Positions 1 through 9,060 are shown, numbered from the stretch's first letter. The stretch is DNA of 64,000 bases from AP-15 sp963787425 (GCA_963787425.1 CAWBCV010000021.1:186001-250000), one strand, 5' to 3'. Notes: generated by a model not told the origin, from the letters alone. Numbers and translations: made by a program.

Positions 1-184
1 GACGGCCTCAGCAGCGGAATCATCCGATGGATGCCACCTTTCGAGAGCGCCGCGCCGGTCAAGGCCTTTAGCCGCGTCAGCGGCGGCCCGCAGGGCCGGC
101 CTTTACCGGGGCGGGGCTCTCGAACACACTCGATAATCGGATGAGGGCCGCTTGCGGTCTGTCCGGGCCATTGCCGTCTCGCGA
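1..184. other. left edge, no gene seen
   Basis: No convincing coding frame lies here. A short hairpin (GGCCC-gca-GGGCC, 85-97) sits in a GC-rich stretch, and the pentamer-like motifs CATCCGATGG near 24 and AATCGGATGA near 135 look like an imperfect inverted pair. They could be the outer flank of the IS110 relic that follows, but no boundary can be proven. Confidence 0.3.
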
Positions 185-1311
185 TCACACTGCGGGTGCA
201 ACGTGCCGCGCGATCCCCCACAGAAACGCCGCCATCTCGCGGGCGATTGCGCCAATCACCACAGGGAGCTTCTTGCCGGCGGCGTTGAGCCGGCGATAAC
301 GGGCGCACAGGCGAATTTGCGCCTTCCAGGCGATCGCGCGAACCGCTTTGGGCAGACCCTCGAGCCGGGCTTGCGGGGTTTGGCTGACGCGGGCCGGATA
401 ACGATAGCTCCAGGCGCCCTCGATCAGCACCCGCCGGGCACGTTTGTTGCCGGCCAGCGTGAGCCCGGCACGCCGCACCCTCGCGCCAGTCGACCGCTCC
501 GATGGGACCAGGCCGAGGAAGGCCATCAATTGACGGGGGTTGTCAAAGCGGCGCAGATCGCCGATTTCAGCGACAAAGGTCACTGCCACCAGAAAGGAGA
601 CGCCGCATCGCCTGATAGGCTTCGACCACCGGTGCCATCGACCAACTCGGCACAATCGCGGCCACTTGCTCATCGAGGCGCCGCAGCCGGGTCGCAGCAT
701 CATCGATCGTGTCCACCGCATCCTGGAAAACAATCTGCTGAGCCGGGTGGTCGAATTTCTGCTGCGCCAGCCAATGCAAATGGGCACGGCTCCAATGCTG
801 GCGGCCGCCGAAGATCCGCCCGTGCCGGAGCAGAAACGACAACAGCTGCTGACGCTTGCGGCGTAGATCCTGCGATGCGGCCTCGCGCGCCCGGACGAGA
901 TCGTGTACCGCTTCGTGCACCGTGTCAGGCACCCAAACCGACGTCAACTCGCCGGCGCGCAACAGCCGTGCCAACGTCACTGCATTACGCCGATTGGTCT
1001 TGACCCGCTCGCCCGATTTCTTCGGGATCAAGGATGGCGCGACGACAGCGCAGTGGTGACCCAGAGCACGAAGCTGGCGGTACAACCCGTACCCGGTCGG
1101 ACCCGCTTCGTAGCAGAAATGCAGCTTCTCGTAGCGGCCCGCCAGCTTTCTGATCATCCGCTCGACCGCCGCCGGCGAGCTGTCGATCTCGCCGGATACC
1201 GGATCTCACCCTGCGACCGACATCGGCGATCGCTACCGCGTGCTTCTTCTTCGCCGTGTCAAACCCGATGAACGCTTCGCTATATTGCTTGATGGTCCGC
1301 CCTCCGTGCAT
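185..1311 (-). pseudogene. IS110-family transposase, frameshifted
   Basis: IS110 (DEDD) transposase split over three reading frames. The N-terminal RuvC-like start (GFDTAKKKHAVAIAD) is readable from the ATG at 1311. The frame is lost near 1195-1215 and resumes at SPAAVERMIRKLAGRYEK. It then runs through EAGPTGYGLYRQL and is lost again near 601-606, before the C-terminal transposase_20 region (FVAEIGDLRRFDNPRQLMAF, LGLVPSE). The usual K-T-D-R-R-D-A motif reads KTNRRNAVTLARLL here, so a catalytic aspartate is replaced as well. The element is a dead relic, since frameshifts and a missing acidic residue agree. Family assignment is firm; the ends of the element are not visible. Confidence 0.85.
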
Positions 1312-1398
1312 GAGGCTCGGCTCGGTCCGCCCGAGCAACCCTCGTATCTCTACTGCACGTAAGGGCGGGCCGCCGGCCTCAGCCCTCGGTCATAACGT

Positions 1399-1441
1399 CT
1401 AGAACGCGTCGTAGGAATCCTAGAACGCGTCGTAGGAATCC
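1399..1441. repeat. 21-bp tandem duplication
   Basis: Two exact head-to-tail copies of a 21-bp unit starting TAGAACGCGTCG (1400-1420 and 1421-1441). It lies between the two IS110 relics and outside any supported gene. Two copies are too few to call a VNTR locus; it may be a replication-slippage footprint. Confidence 0.7.
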
Positions 1442-2087
1442 TGAGGTCGGCACTTCGAGCGCCGGTGGACCGGTTCGTTGATGACTCGTTGTCAATCGGC
1501 GCGCAAAAAGGACCCCTCTGCGGCGTTGGGGCAGGCTTGTCCCGGTAGCGAACAGGAGGGTCCCGCGCGCGTCGCGCAGTGCCCTCACGAGCGACGGAGC
1601 GGCGCGCGTGCGAGGTGCCCTGTATGGGGCCTTAATTGTCAAGTGCGTCGGTCTGGCTGGAATCCCCTCTTTGTCCTTGGCCGAGTGTCGGCGCAGAGCG
1701 CCGACGCTTGCCGAGCCGCACAGACTGGGAGCGCGGAGGGGTCAAGGCCGACAGCCGCGAAGCGGGCGCGCGTAAGCGCGAGCCTTGACGCGGAGCACTT
1801 CCAGTCCACCCGCCAACGGCGGGTATCGACAGACCGTTAATCCGAGTGGAGCTCGCCATTGGGGCGCATCTTCACGCCACAAACAAACTGTATTCGGTAG
1901 GTCCGTTCGGATCCTGACCATGATGCAGTCATGCGCATCGGCGGCAAAGCTCCGGGGCGGCGGCCCCTATTCTCGCCGTCGGCATCCGTGCCATGTCACG
2001 TGCCGGTTCCCGCCACCTCGGATCGTCAATCGGCAGTCCGCGCTGAATCCTCGCGCGAGCGCCGAATAGGTAAGTTCCCCGAGGTCT
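1442..2087. other. intergenic spacer, no gene supported
   Basis: About 650 bases between two transposase relics. Several open frames exist but none resembles a protein I recognise, and the codon pattern does not favour one frame. I see no promoter, RNA or repeat beyond the 21-bp duplication just before it. Confidence 0.4.
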
Positions 2088-3219
2088 TCAGCCTGCCGGA
2101 CGCAAGATGACGCCGTCCAATGTCTCGCCGGTGGTGACAAAGCGCCAGAGCGCGATGAGCAGCTTGCGTGCCAGCGCGACAATCATCGTCTTGCGCGTGC
2201 CAGCACGGCTATCGGCAGTGCGGGCCTGGTACCACCGGGCCAGTGCGCTCTCCTTCTGAAACCACAGAAAGCGCCAGGCGAGTTGGATCATGCCGCGGCG
2301 GACCCGGGCGTTTCCGGCTCTGGCGAGCCCTTGTTCCCGGCGCTTCGCGCCGCTCTCGTCCGGCGAGCCCGTCAGGCCGGCGTAGCGCGCCACCGCTTTG
2401 CGGTCACGCATTGGACGCGACAGCACCTCATTGACCAGCATGTCTGCCGTTTCAATGCCGACGCCGACGACCCGAGCCAGGTGCCGTACCATGGCGTGTG
2501 GCCCGGTCTCGGGCTCCTGCTCTAATCGTTCCTGACGAGCCTGCTCGATCTCCTTGATCTGGCTAATGACGACGCCCAGCCGCGCTATATCGCGCTGCAA
2601 CTCGGCCGAGACATTCGGCGGCAGCGCCGAGCCCTCCGGTGTGTGTAGTGTTGCAAGACGCTCCGCCGCCTTGCGCAGGGTTGGTTTGAAGTTGCGAATG
2701 CCCAGCCGGGCCAGGGTGCCCTTCATTCGGTTGACGATGCGCGTGCGCTCCCCGACCAGGCAGTCGCGCTCCCGGTTGGGCCGCTTGGCGTCCTCTTCGG
2801 CAATGGTCGGGACGCGCGCCATGGTGCAGTGGCCCCGTTCCCCGCGCAGCCACCCCAAGAACCCCCGCTTCAGCAACTCGGTGTCGAGCCGGTCGGTCTT
2901 GGCCCGGCGATGTTCCCGCGATACGGCGACACTCGAGGCATGGATCACATGCGCCTCCACCCCACGCCCTCAGCCAGCGCGCCAACCAGAAGCCGTCCCG
3001 ACCAGCTTCGAAGGCCAGTGCAATCCGCGTGATCTTGCGGCCGGCCTTGACCGCCTCGTCACGCCAGCGATGCAGCAGGCCAAGCAGCCTTTCTGCACTC
3101 GGCTCCAGCTTCTTGCGTGGTTGGCGCTCAATGCCGGGAAGCATACCGGCAACCAGCCAACTCGACTGCCTCATCTCGACGACGGCAACCCGATCAGTAC
3201 ACATCATGTCTGCAAGCAA
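2088..3219 (-). pseudogene. second IS110-family transposase, frameshifted
   Basis: A different IS110 lineage from the one at 185-1311. The C-terminal two thirds is open (2088-2960): KTDRLDTELLKRG carries the DEDD aspartates, a central coiled region follows, and the transposase_20 motif reads LARVVGVGIETADMLVNEVL ... YAGLTGSPDESGAKRREQGL. The N-terminal part lies in another frame (up to 3219), reading ITRIALAFEAGRDGFWLARW. The join is at about 2961, where GCGTGGGGTGG gives one frame on each side. The N-terminal conserved aspartate block is not recognisable. I infer an inactive element; a sequencing indel could explain the single shift. Confidence 0.8.
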
Positions 3220-3228
3220 ACAAGTCTG

Positions 3229-3380
3229 CGAATGTCAGCGGAAGAACCTGCATCATCGGAGGCGTAGTCAACAATGAACTAAGCGCGCAGGATTGCGAGG
3301 AAGCAAAGGCAACAGGTTGCGTGCGGAGATTGCTCACCACCGCCCAGTACAGAGCCTGTCTGGACGCGCAACGTCATTAG
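3229..3380 (+). pseudogene. 3' remnant of a small Cys-containing protein
   Basis: The frame reading CIIGGVVNNELSAQDCEEAK then ATGCVRRLLTTAQYRACLD to a stop at 3380 has well-spaced cysteines and resembles C-termini of short, probably exported alphaproteobacterial proteins. The 5' part is missing because the IS110 relic ends at about 3228. No function can be assigned. Confidence 0.4.
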
Positions 3381-3411
3381 AGGCGATCCAAGTGTTTGCG
3401 CCGCTGTAATT

Positions 3412-3830
3412 CTAACCGGGCCGCCGAAAGTTCACCCACTGGCTAGTGGATAGAATCAGGCGGATGGTGGGATCGTCGCCGTCGCCATCGACCCATGTGA
3501 GCTTGGTAGCGTCGCTCCAGATTTCCTGGCCGACGGGGATGGTCACGGACCCGCTGCCGCCGAAGGTCACCCGCACCATCGTGCCGTCGACGACATTGCC
3601 CGAATATTCCTGCAGGCCCACGGTGACCGCGCTGAAGGTCACGGTCTGACTGCCGAAGGTGTTGGAGAAGCGGAACGCATGGTGTTCCCCCAGAGATCGG
3701 GCTTGATGATCGACCGGAAGGTCTGGTCGTTGGTGGTGGCGGCATCGGGGAAGGGGAAGACGAGGTCCTGGACGGTGGCCGGGGCGAAGGTGGTGGGAGC
3801 GCCCGGCGGATAGACCGGCACCACCGGCCT
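3412..3830 (-). pseudogene. SGNH/GDSL hydrolase N-terminal remnant
   Basis: Two frames join near 3675-3690 to give PPGAPTTFAPATVQDLVFPF ... DQTFRSIIKPDLWGNTMRFR, then FSNTFGSQTVTFSAVTVGLQ and VRVTFGGSGSVTIPVGQEIW. This is the beta-rich N-terminal part found before the catalytic SGNH domain in many secreted GDSL-type esterases. The catalytic domain is absent: the frame ends at 3412 after about 140 residues. At its 5' side it runs into an oppositely oriented alpha/beta-hydrolase fragment, so a deletion or rearrangement junction lies near 3800-3840. Confidence 0.55.
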
Positions 3831-4262
3831 GAACCAAGCCGCGGGCGCCGCCCTGTTGGACCGCATCGGCCCGGCAATTATCCTTACACATTCGCAATCA
3901 GGCCCCTTCGGCTGGCTGATCGCCGATGCGCGCCCGAACCTGGTCAGGCGATTGTGGCCGTCGAGCCTTCGGGGCCGCCGTTCGAGGATGCCGTTCTGCG
4001 CGAAGGCGCGGCCCGTGCCTGGGGCGTAACCGACATCCCGATCACCTACGATCCGCCGGTCGCCGATCCATCGGAGATCAAGACTGGGCAGCAAGAGACG
4101 CCCGACGAGGCTGATCTCGTTCGCTGCCGACAACCAGAACCGCCAGCCCGGCGCCTCGCCAAACTCACCCATACACCGGTGCTCGTAGTCACTGCCGAAG
4201 CTTCATATCACTCGGTCTACGATCACTGTACAGTCAAATATTTGCGCGGGCCGGCTCAGTGA
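3829..4262 (+). pseudogene. alpha/beta hydrolase remnant, frameshifted
   Basis: Reads LNQAAGAALLDRIGPAIILT then HSQSGPFGWLIADARPNLV, which is the nucleophile elbow (Ser in S-Q-S-G) of an alpha/beta hydrolase. At about 3947 one base is missing, since GTCAGGCGATTG should be GTCAAGGCGATTG. The next frame continues IVAVEPSGPPFEDAVLREGA and WGVTDIPITYDPPVADP, then LTHTPVLVVTAEASYHSVYD before stopping at 4262. Both ends are missing: the N-terminal sheet before 3829 and the catalytic-His tail after 4262, where a CBS-domain relic abuts. The fold call is good; the substrate is unknown. Confidence 0.6.
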
Positions 4263-4589
4263 TGTCGGTTTCCTCGCCGACCGTGATCACCGGCGCCGAC
4301 ATAATGTCACTGGCACGGCACTCCGAAGCGCGCAGGCTGGCTAGAAAATCTTCACTCAGTCTCTCTCCTTCCGCCAGCAAGGTCAGCCACCAATCGAGGC
4401 GCGCTTGGCGCTCTGACTCGTCACGACCGATCAGATCGCCTTCGCTGACCATTCCGATCGGCGCGCCGGCCTCATCGACGACCGCCATCGCGCTTATCGC
4501 GTGATCGCGGAGGATCTTCGCGATCTCGGATGTCGGAGTTTCCGGACTGACTGACACCACTGTCGAGGTCATCACGTCGCGTGCTTCAT
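4240..4589 (-). pseudogene. CBS-domain protein remnant
   Basis: Reads ARDVMTSTVVSVSPETPTSE ... ILRDHAISAMAVVDEAGAPI GMVSEGDLIGR, a complete first CBS motif. A linker follows, then the start of a second CBS domain (ASDIMSAPVITVGEETDITE), which breaks off at 4240. At the 5' side the natural start is probably the ATG at 4589, followed by K-A-R-D-V; one missing base puts that ATG out of frame. CBS pairs bind adenosyl ligands. It lies downstream of a GNAT relic on the same strand. Confidence 0.55.
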
Positions 4590-4610
4590 TCGCTTTACTC
4601 CGCTGCTCGA

Positions 4611-4921
4611 TTAAGGCGATGCGAGCCTCTTCCCGACCCGCATGACCGAAGGATCGTTCGGCTCCGGGGCAATGGCGAAACCGAGCTCGTGACACATCTG
4701 CAGCATCGGTCCGTTCTCGCGCAAAACCTCGCCGATGAGTTCTGCGATACCGCGCAGCTTGGCGATGTGGATGAGACGCGTCATCAACAGATATTCGACA
4801 CCGCTCCCCCGTCCAATCGCTGCGGACGGCGATCGCATACTCGGCGCCCATTTTGTCGGGATCGGCAAAGAAATGCGCGACGCCGAGCGCCGTGCCATCG
4901 AACTCGGCAGGGAGCGCTATT
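4611..4921 (-). pseudogene. GNAT acetyltransferase C-terminal remnant
   Basis: The upstream frame reads LIALPAEFDGTALGVAHFFA DPDKMGAEYAIAVRSDW. After a frameshift near 4801-4815 it continues GRGSGVEYLLMTRLIHIAKL RGIAELIGEVLRENGPMLQM CHELGF. R/Q-G-x-G-x-G/A (here GRGSGV) is the acetyl-CoA pyrophosphate loop of GNAT enzymes. The sequence is closest in style to GNAT domains of protein-lysine acetyltransferases fused to acyl-CoA synthetase-like modules. The N-terminal part is cut off at about 4921, just before the GFA gene. Confidence 0.55.
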
Positions 4922-4973
4922 AAACGGGTGGGGCGTAGGCTCCGCACCGTCAGCATTCGATCCGAGCGTCACC

Positions 4974-5345
4974 ATGGACGAACAATTCGAGGGTGGCTGC
5001 CTCTGCGGCGCGGTACGCTTCGTGGCGACCGGCCAGCCGAAATGGGTGTCGTGGTGCCATTGCGAAAGTTGCCGGCGGCATAGTGGTGCGCCCGTCTCCG
5101 TTTTTGTCGCCTTCGAGCGCAGCGCTTACACCGCTACAAAGGGCGAGTTAACCAAGTTCAATTCGTCGCCCGATCGGTGGCGGGGATTTTGCGCCAGATG
5201 CGGCTCGACGTTGACCTGCGAAAGCGAGTGCTCGACTGAAACCCATTTCCATGTCGGCGCATTTGACCGAGCCGCGCTATTTCAGGCGACAAGGCACATA
5301 TTCCCGGAGGAACGTTTCCCTTGGTTGCATTTGAGGGAAGCATAG
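4974..5345 (+). CDS. GFA/CENP-V family zinc protein
   Basis: 123 residues from the ATG at 4974. It has the GFA fold signature: GGCLCGAVRF at residues 7-16, CHCESCRRHSG at about 34-44 and FCARCGSTLTC at about 73-83, giving the paired zinc-binding cysteines of the family. Founding members were described as S-hydroxymethylglutathione synthases, but most members have no proven reaction. Length and motif spacing are complete, so this appears intact despite the relics upstream. A second, unrelated GFA copy lies at 9115-9567. Confidence 0.85.
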   Translation: MDEQFEGGCLCGAVRFVATGQPKWVSWCHCESCRRHSGAPVSVFVAFERSAYTATKGELTKFNSSPDRWRGFCARCGSTLTCESECSTETHFHVGAFDRAALFQATRHIFPEERFPWLHLREA

Positions 5346-5391
5346 GCCGGAGGCCAAGGCTAGTGGCCTCGCGTTGGGAAAAGCAATGTAA

Positions 5392-5748
5392 AACGCGGGC
5401 CTGCCGATCGCATCGGCGGTATTCGGGCTCTGGGCCTCCTCTACCAGTGCGGCGCCTCCGAGCCCGAAGGATGCGGCGGGCCATATCGGGGAAACCGCGA
5501 CGGTCTGCGGCGTGGTTGCTTCTGCCAAATACGAGGCCAACGCGAAGTCGCAGCCGACGTTGTTGGATCTCGGGAAAGCGTATCCGAACGCGGTCTTCAC
5601 GGCGGTTTTGTATGGTGAGAACCGCGCGAAACTCGGCACCCCCGAGACGGCTCTTGGGGGCAAGCGGATCTGCGTGACCGGGAAGATCAGCGACGACCAG
5701 GGGAAGCCGGAGATCGTGCTTACCAAGCCGAGCCAGTTGAGCCAATAG
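5392..5748 (+). CDS. small exported OB-fold-like protein, start unclear
   Basis: An open frame from 5392 reads a signal-peptide-like stretch (IASAVFGLWASSTSAAPPSP), then HIGETATVCGVVASAKYEAN, LLDLGKAYPNAVFTAVLYGE and GGKRICVTGKISDDQGKPEI VLTKPSQL. The alternation and the GKRICVTGKI strand suggest an OB-fold. No ATG fits: an ATG at 5386 is followed at once by an in-frame TAA. Possible starts are CTG 5401, which keeps the signal, or GTG 5512, which removes it. A one-base error just after 5386 would restore an ATG start. Function unknown. Confidence 0.5.
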   Translation, partial: NAGLPIASAVFGLWASSTSAAPPSPKDAAGHIGETATVCGVVASAKYEANAKSQPTLLDLGKAYPNAVFTAVLYGENRAKLGTPETALGGKRICVTGKISDDQGKPEIVLTKPSQLSQ

Positions 5749-5818
5749 TGCGGCTTGGCTGATGGGCAGCCCCGTTCCAGGGTGGGCCAAATCCACCTTT
5801 GTTCAAGGCGACCGGACG

Positions 5819-6412
5819 CTACGACTTTTCAGCGACCCACGCCCGGATAGCTCTGTCCAGAAGACCACGTGCTCCTGGCAGTGAGAGTAGCCGTGATGGG
5901 CGAGAAGTCGGGCGCGCATGACGATAGCGATTGGCGTTTTCTTTCACAAGGTCCAACTCATATTGCCGCGCCCACGGTTTTTTCCTCAGCTCATGTTGCC
6001 CTCCGCAATCTTGCTCAATCACCTCACATGCAAAATACAAATCAAACCAAGTACCACGATTGAGAAACATGAGCGCATCGGCGACATACTCTTCATGCTC
6101 AGCGAGATTGAGCAACCAGAAAACCTGCTCCTTCTCTGTCTCAGAGCTAATCGTCTCGCTCCTCGGGCCAATCTCGATGGGAACCTGGACATCAACAACA
6201 ACTATCTTTCCTCTGCTCCCGTCCGCGAAAATGGGCACGCCAAGGCCGGTACTTATGGGCTCTGCTCCGCCAAACAAGGCGATGATGCTGTTGATCTTAC
6301 CCACAAGGTCCGCAGCTACCCCTGTGATTTCGTTGGCCCGGAGGCCGTCAAAGCGCGCTGAGCGTAGCAAAAACCGCTCCTCTCCATCTTTCAGGCGCGT
6401 CGACGAGAGCAT
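5819..6412 (-). CDS. hypothetical protein, possible 5' frameshift
   Basis: 197 residues from ATG 6412; no family recognised. It contains ARFDGLRANEITGVAADLVG, a central strand-rich region (GKIVVVDVQVPIEI) and an acidic helix (NLAEHEEYVADALMFLNRGT W) before a basic C-terminus. A better N-terminus lies in another frame: ATG 6509 gives MSDESPIMTWEVELAGGVGT LRRWERLFTDPEN, which runs into this frame at about 6412 if one base is added or removed. I suspect the true gene is 5819-6509 with one indel. Confidence 0.5.
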   Translation of the reverse strand: MLSSTRLKDGEERFLLRSARFDGLRANEITGVAADLVGKINSIIALFGGAEPISTGLGVPIFADGSRGKIVVVDVQVPIEIGPRSETISSETEKEQVFWLLNLAEHEEYVADALMFLNRGTWFDLYFACEVIEQDCGGQHELRKKPWARQYELDLVKENANRYRHARPTSRPSRLLSLPGARGLLDRAIRAWVAEKS

Positions 6413-6509
6413 TTTCAGGATCTGTGAATAGCCGTTCCCACCTGCGGAGGGTCCCGACGCCTCCGGCGAGCTCCACCTCCCATGTCATGATTGGGCTTTC
6501 GTCCGACAT

Positions 6510-6906
6510 ATGCCGCCCCCACAATTTGGATTTGCGCGAGCCGAGCTGGCACGAGCTGATATAGGTGCTACCGGAGCAATGGGAAACGCCTCCACGTTAC
6601 TCGGGTGCAATGTGGCCCCCGTCCCGCGAGAGGGGCACGGGCGATGGGCGGCCTATAATCCGGGCTGTCGGGGCGGTGATGGCCGTGGAGCTCGCGCCCA
6701 TCCTGGTCTATTGGGTCGCAATTTCCGCCTGGGTGAGGCGGCCCATCGGCGTAAATTCTGACCGGCAGTTGTCGAAATCTGACGCGGGCGTCCGGGGCTC
6801 CTCCGGTGCAACGCCAGGCGCGCGACGCTAACCAAAGCTACATAATTCGATATTAGAGCTTCCTTAATCGGACCTAACTCCGCAGACAACCCGAAAGGAA
6901 AGCGTC
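6510..6906. other. spacer, no gene supported
   Basis: About 400 bases between a leftward hypothetical gene and a small rightward membrane gene. Short frames such as the one reading MAVELAPILVYWVAISAW near 6678 are open, but without a clear ribosome binding site or a family match I do not call them. Confidence 0.35.
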
Positions 6907-7077
6907 ATGCCTGATTTTGCCGTGGCTCTCAAAGATGGAGTTTCCGCCGCGCGGCAGAAGCGCGAACCGACAAAATTGGAATGCGGCCTCCTCGGCGCGC
7001 TGCTTGCATCAACCGTCCTGGCGTTCATATTCTGGCTAGGTATTCAGTTGTCCATGCTCACGATAATTATCCCCTGA
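6907..7077 (+). CDS. small single-pass membrane protein
   Basis: 56 residues, preceded by a good Shine-Dalgarno (GAAAGGAAA, about 7 bases before the ATG at 6907). A charged N-terminus (DGVSAARQKREPTKLE) is followed by one long hydrophobic segment from residue about 27 to the end (LLGALLASTVLAFIFWLGIQ). This predicts an anchor with the N-terminus in the cytoplasm. I do not recognise a family; small proteins of this shape are common in soil alphaproteobacteria. Confidence 0.55.
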   Translation: MPDFAVALKDGVSAARQKREPTKLECGLLGALLASTVLAFIFWLGIQLSMLTIIIP

Positions 7078-7226
7078 GCGACAAACGGTCCGCTGGAACC
7101 GCTTTGCCATTGCCGAATGTCGCGGGATGCCAAAGCTGGGCCATTTCTCGGGCCGGCCCTAGGTGTCCATATCGTCAACCCCGCCTACGCAACATTCCCT
7201 AGGTCAGTACGACCCGGCATCGCTCA

Positions 7227-7493
7227 ATGAACAGTGTTCGAAACTGGGCCGCACGATCGGCTATCGCAGCTCTCCTTCTGCTCAGTCCCGCTATCACGCT
7301 CCTGACGGTCATTGCGGCGGAAACGGTGATCGACTTCGCGACGGAGACCGGGAGGGCCACGGTTTGCTTTGTCGCCGCAGGGGCTATTGGATGGGTTCTG
7401 TATCGCAAGAGGTCGCCGCATCCCGAGCTAGCGGCTCAGTCCGGGCGAGAACAGGAACCTGACCAAGCGGCTATTGCAACTCCGCCAATGTGA
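7227..7493 (+). CDS. small two-helix membrane protein
   Basis: 88 residues with two predicted transmembrane helices: residues about 9-30 (ARSAIAALLLLSPAITLLTV) and 43-60 (RATVCFVAAGAIGWVLYRKR). The tail is polar and Gln/Pro-rich. There is no strong ribosome binding site and no recognised family. It lies in the same direction as the 56-residue membrane protein at 6907-7077, about 150 bases downstream. Confidence 0.4.
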   Translation: MNSVRNWAARSAIAALLLLSPAITLLTVIAAETVIDFATETGRATVCFVAAGAIGWVLYRKRSPHPELAAQSGREQEPDQAAIATPPM

Positions 7494-7793
7494 GGCGGGC
7501 CGCGGCCAATCGTCAACGCGACAGGGCAAGGTTTCAATCTGGGGGCAGTGGCTGGCGCGATTGGCGCTTTGCTCAGCTCAGCGTTCGTCGTTCTTTTGGC
7601 TTGGTTTATCTGCTGGTCGCTGCTGCGCCGGTTGTGACCGCGCCCCGAGGTAGCGTCTGAGCCGGCAGATGCTCCGGGTCGGCGGGCTGGGGCAGCCCGC
7701 CGGGATGAGGAGCTGCTCGCGGCAAGCTATTCCGCGAGGCCTCCGCTGCCATCAGCCCTACCAAACTGCGCGCGCTGCGGTAACAGATCCTGC
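7494..7793. other. spacer, no gene supported
   Basis: About 300 bases with only short or low-quality frames. Nothing resembling an RNA gene, terminator or transposon end is visible. Confidence 0.3.
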
Positions 7794-8024
7794 TCAGCCA
7801 ACTCTTTTGCCGCTCTCGTCTCTGATTATAAGATGGCCGGCCATTTCCGTATCGCCGGGGTGCCATGAGCCATTCCAATCGACCCTCAGCCGCAGTGGGT
7901 TGCTCTCCCCATTGATGCCACGCGCGACTACCGTCACCCAAAAATGCTGCTCTCCGCCTTGCATTTGAGGGGAAATCGAGAGGGACGATGGCCGGCCTAA
8001 GGGAGAGGACCCCCGGCTGGACAA
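7794..8024 (-). pseudogene. possible hypothetical-protein remnant
   Basis: The frame contains QMQGGEQHFWVTVVARGING ESNPLRLRVDWNGSWHPGDT EMAGHLIIRDE, whose residue pattern looks like true protein (an Ig-like or beta-rich C-terminus). The N-terminal residues before it do not. It may be the 3' end of a lost gene. No function is assigned. Confidence 0.3.
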
Positions 8025-8197
8025 AGAATAAGTCTACATCTGCGACAGTTGCGCGACCAATTGTTCGGCTCTTCGGGTAGTGGCCTTCATGCTGCCATGT
8101 AAGTGGAAGAGCACCAGCATACCTGGTTTGCGGCTTTCCATCTGCGTGTTGAACGAACCCGCTTGCGCGAGAGGGGAGTGAACTTGGCGTGAGGCGG

Positions 8198-8247
8198 CTC
8201 CTGTCTGATCGGATTGTGGTTGTCCCGACCCAATCATCAGACAGGAG
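8198..8247. repeat. 12-bp inverted repeat before the recombinase
   Basis: CTCCTGTCTGAT (8198-8209) and its exact reverse complement ATCAGACAGGAG (8236-8247), separated by 26 bases. The right arm ends 5 bases before the ATG of the recombinase fragment. It could be the element terminus, a recombinase operator or the recombination crossover site. Confidence 0.7.
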
Positions 8248-8252
8248 ATCCT

Positions 8253-8573
8253 GTGATGGCTCAGATGACCGCGCTGCGTCGACGGATGATCGACGACATG
8301 ACGGTTCGCAACCTCTCGCCAGCAACGCAACAATCCTACGTCTATGCGGTTGCCAAGTTCAGCCGTTTTTTCGGCTGTTCGCCGGATCGCCTGGGGATCG
8401 AGGAGGTTCGCGCCTACCAGCTTCACTTGGCCGGGCTTGGCTGGTCGTGGTCGCACATCAACCAGGTGTCGTGCGCGTTGCGCTTTTTCTTCGGCGTGAC
8501 GCTGGGCCGGCCAGAGGCGTTCGACCGCATCATCAGCGCCAAGGAGCCCAAGAAGCTGCCGGTGGTGCTCAGC
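8253..8573 (+). pseudogene. truncated tyrosine recombinase (IS91-associated type)
   Basis: From ATG 8253: MAQMTALRRRMIDDMTVRNL SPATQQSYVYAVAKFSRFFG, then VRAYQLHLAGLGWSWSHINQ and LRFFFGVTLGRPEAFDRIIS AKEPKKLPVVLS. This is the SAM-like core-binding domain of tyrosine recombinases that accompany IS91-like elements. The protein should continue for about 200 residues with the R-H-R-Y catalytic domain, but homology ends at about 8573 (VVLS) and the following frame is unrelated. Non-functional. Confidence 0.75.
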
Positions 8574-8830
8574 GTGAATTGCACGCGGGCGCGCGCGAAA
8601 ACACTACGCGGGTCTATTCGTTTGGCCGCTGGTGGGCGAACAGCGGCTGCTGACGGAGGTGCAGGGCGAATTACGCTAGCTGCTCCCATTCGCTCTGCTC
8701 ATTTTGGACACGGACAACGACAGCTGGCTCATCGCCGTCGCCGTAATCTTGGGGGTCTCCTGCCTCTGGCAATTTTGGGGTGCGGAAATAGTGGCGTCGA
8801 GACTGGCTCCCGACGCCAAGTTCGGGAGGA

Positions 8831-8855
8831 ATCAGCTTGTGAGAGACAAGCTGAT
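8831..8855. repeat. perfect 9-bp hairpin
   Basis: ATCAGCTTG-TGAGAGA-CAAGCTGAT, a perfect stem with a 7-base loop, followed by AT-rich sequence (TAACCTTAC) but no T tract. It lies in the roughly 450-base non-coding stretch between the recombinase fragment and the tRNA remnant. It may be a weak terminator or a mobile-element end. Confidence 0.5.
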
Positions 8856-9022
8856 TAACCTTACTGCCAGATGCTTAATGAAGGATTAAGGGCGAGCGCG
8901 GCTTAGCGCCCAGTTCGCTTTTCGCCATCCCTTCTCGCAGCGTGATCCACTCGGCGTGGACGAAATTGTCCGGTAACGGCTTCGGCGCGCGGGAGGCCCA
9001 GTTCGGCACCGGACTTTCCCAT

Positions 9023-9060
9023 GGAGAGAGATGGATTCGAACCATCGGTACCCCGCAAAC
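9023..9060 (-). other. 3' half of a tRNA-Ser (attachment-site remnant)
   Basis: On the minus strand GATGG-TTCGAAT-CCATC forms a perfect T arm, followed by TCTCTCC, the 3' acceptor strand typical of serine tRNAs. It is preceded by a GC-rich stretch (TTGCGGGGTACC) that could be the long variable arm. The matching 5' acceptor strand GGAGAGA is absent from the 110 bases upstream, so no full tRNA is present. The 3' ends of tRNA genes are the usual attB sites for integrative elements, and a truncated recombinase lies 450 bases away. Confidence 0.6.

Noticed and set aside
1379..1859. Overlapping Arg/Ser-rich frames on both strands
   Set aside because: No homology, no start signals and low-complexity composition; treated as non-coding.
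8704..8889. 61-residue frame with a hydrophobic segment
   Set aside because: TTG start without a ribosome binding site, and no family resemblance. The region lies between a truncated recombinase and a tRNA remnant.
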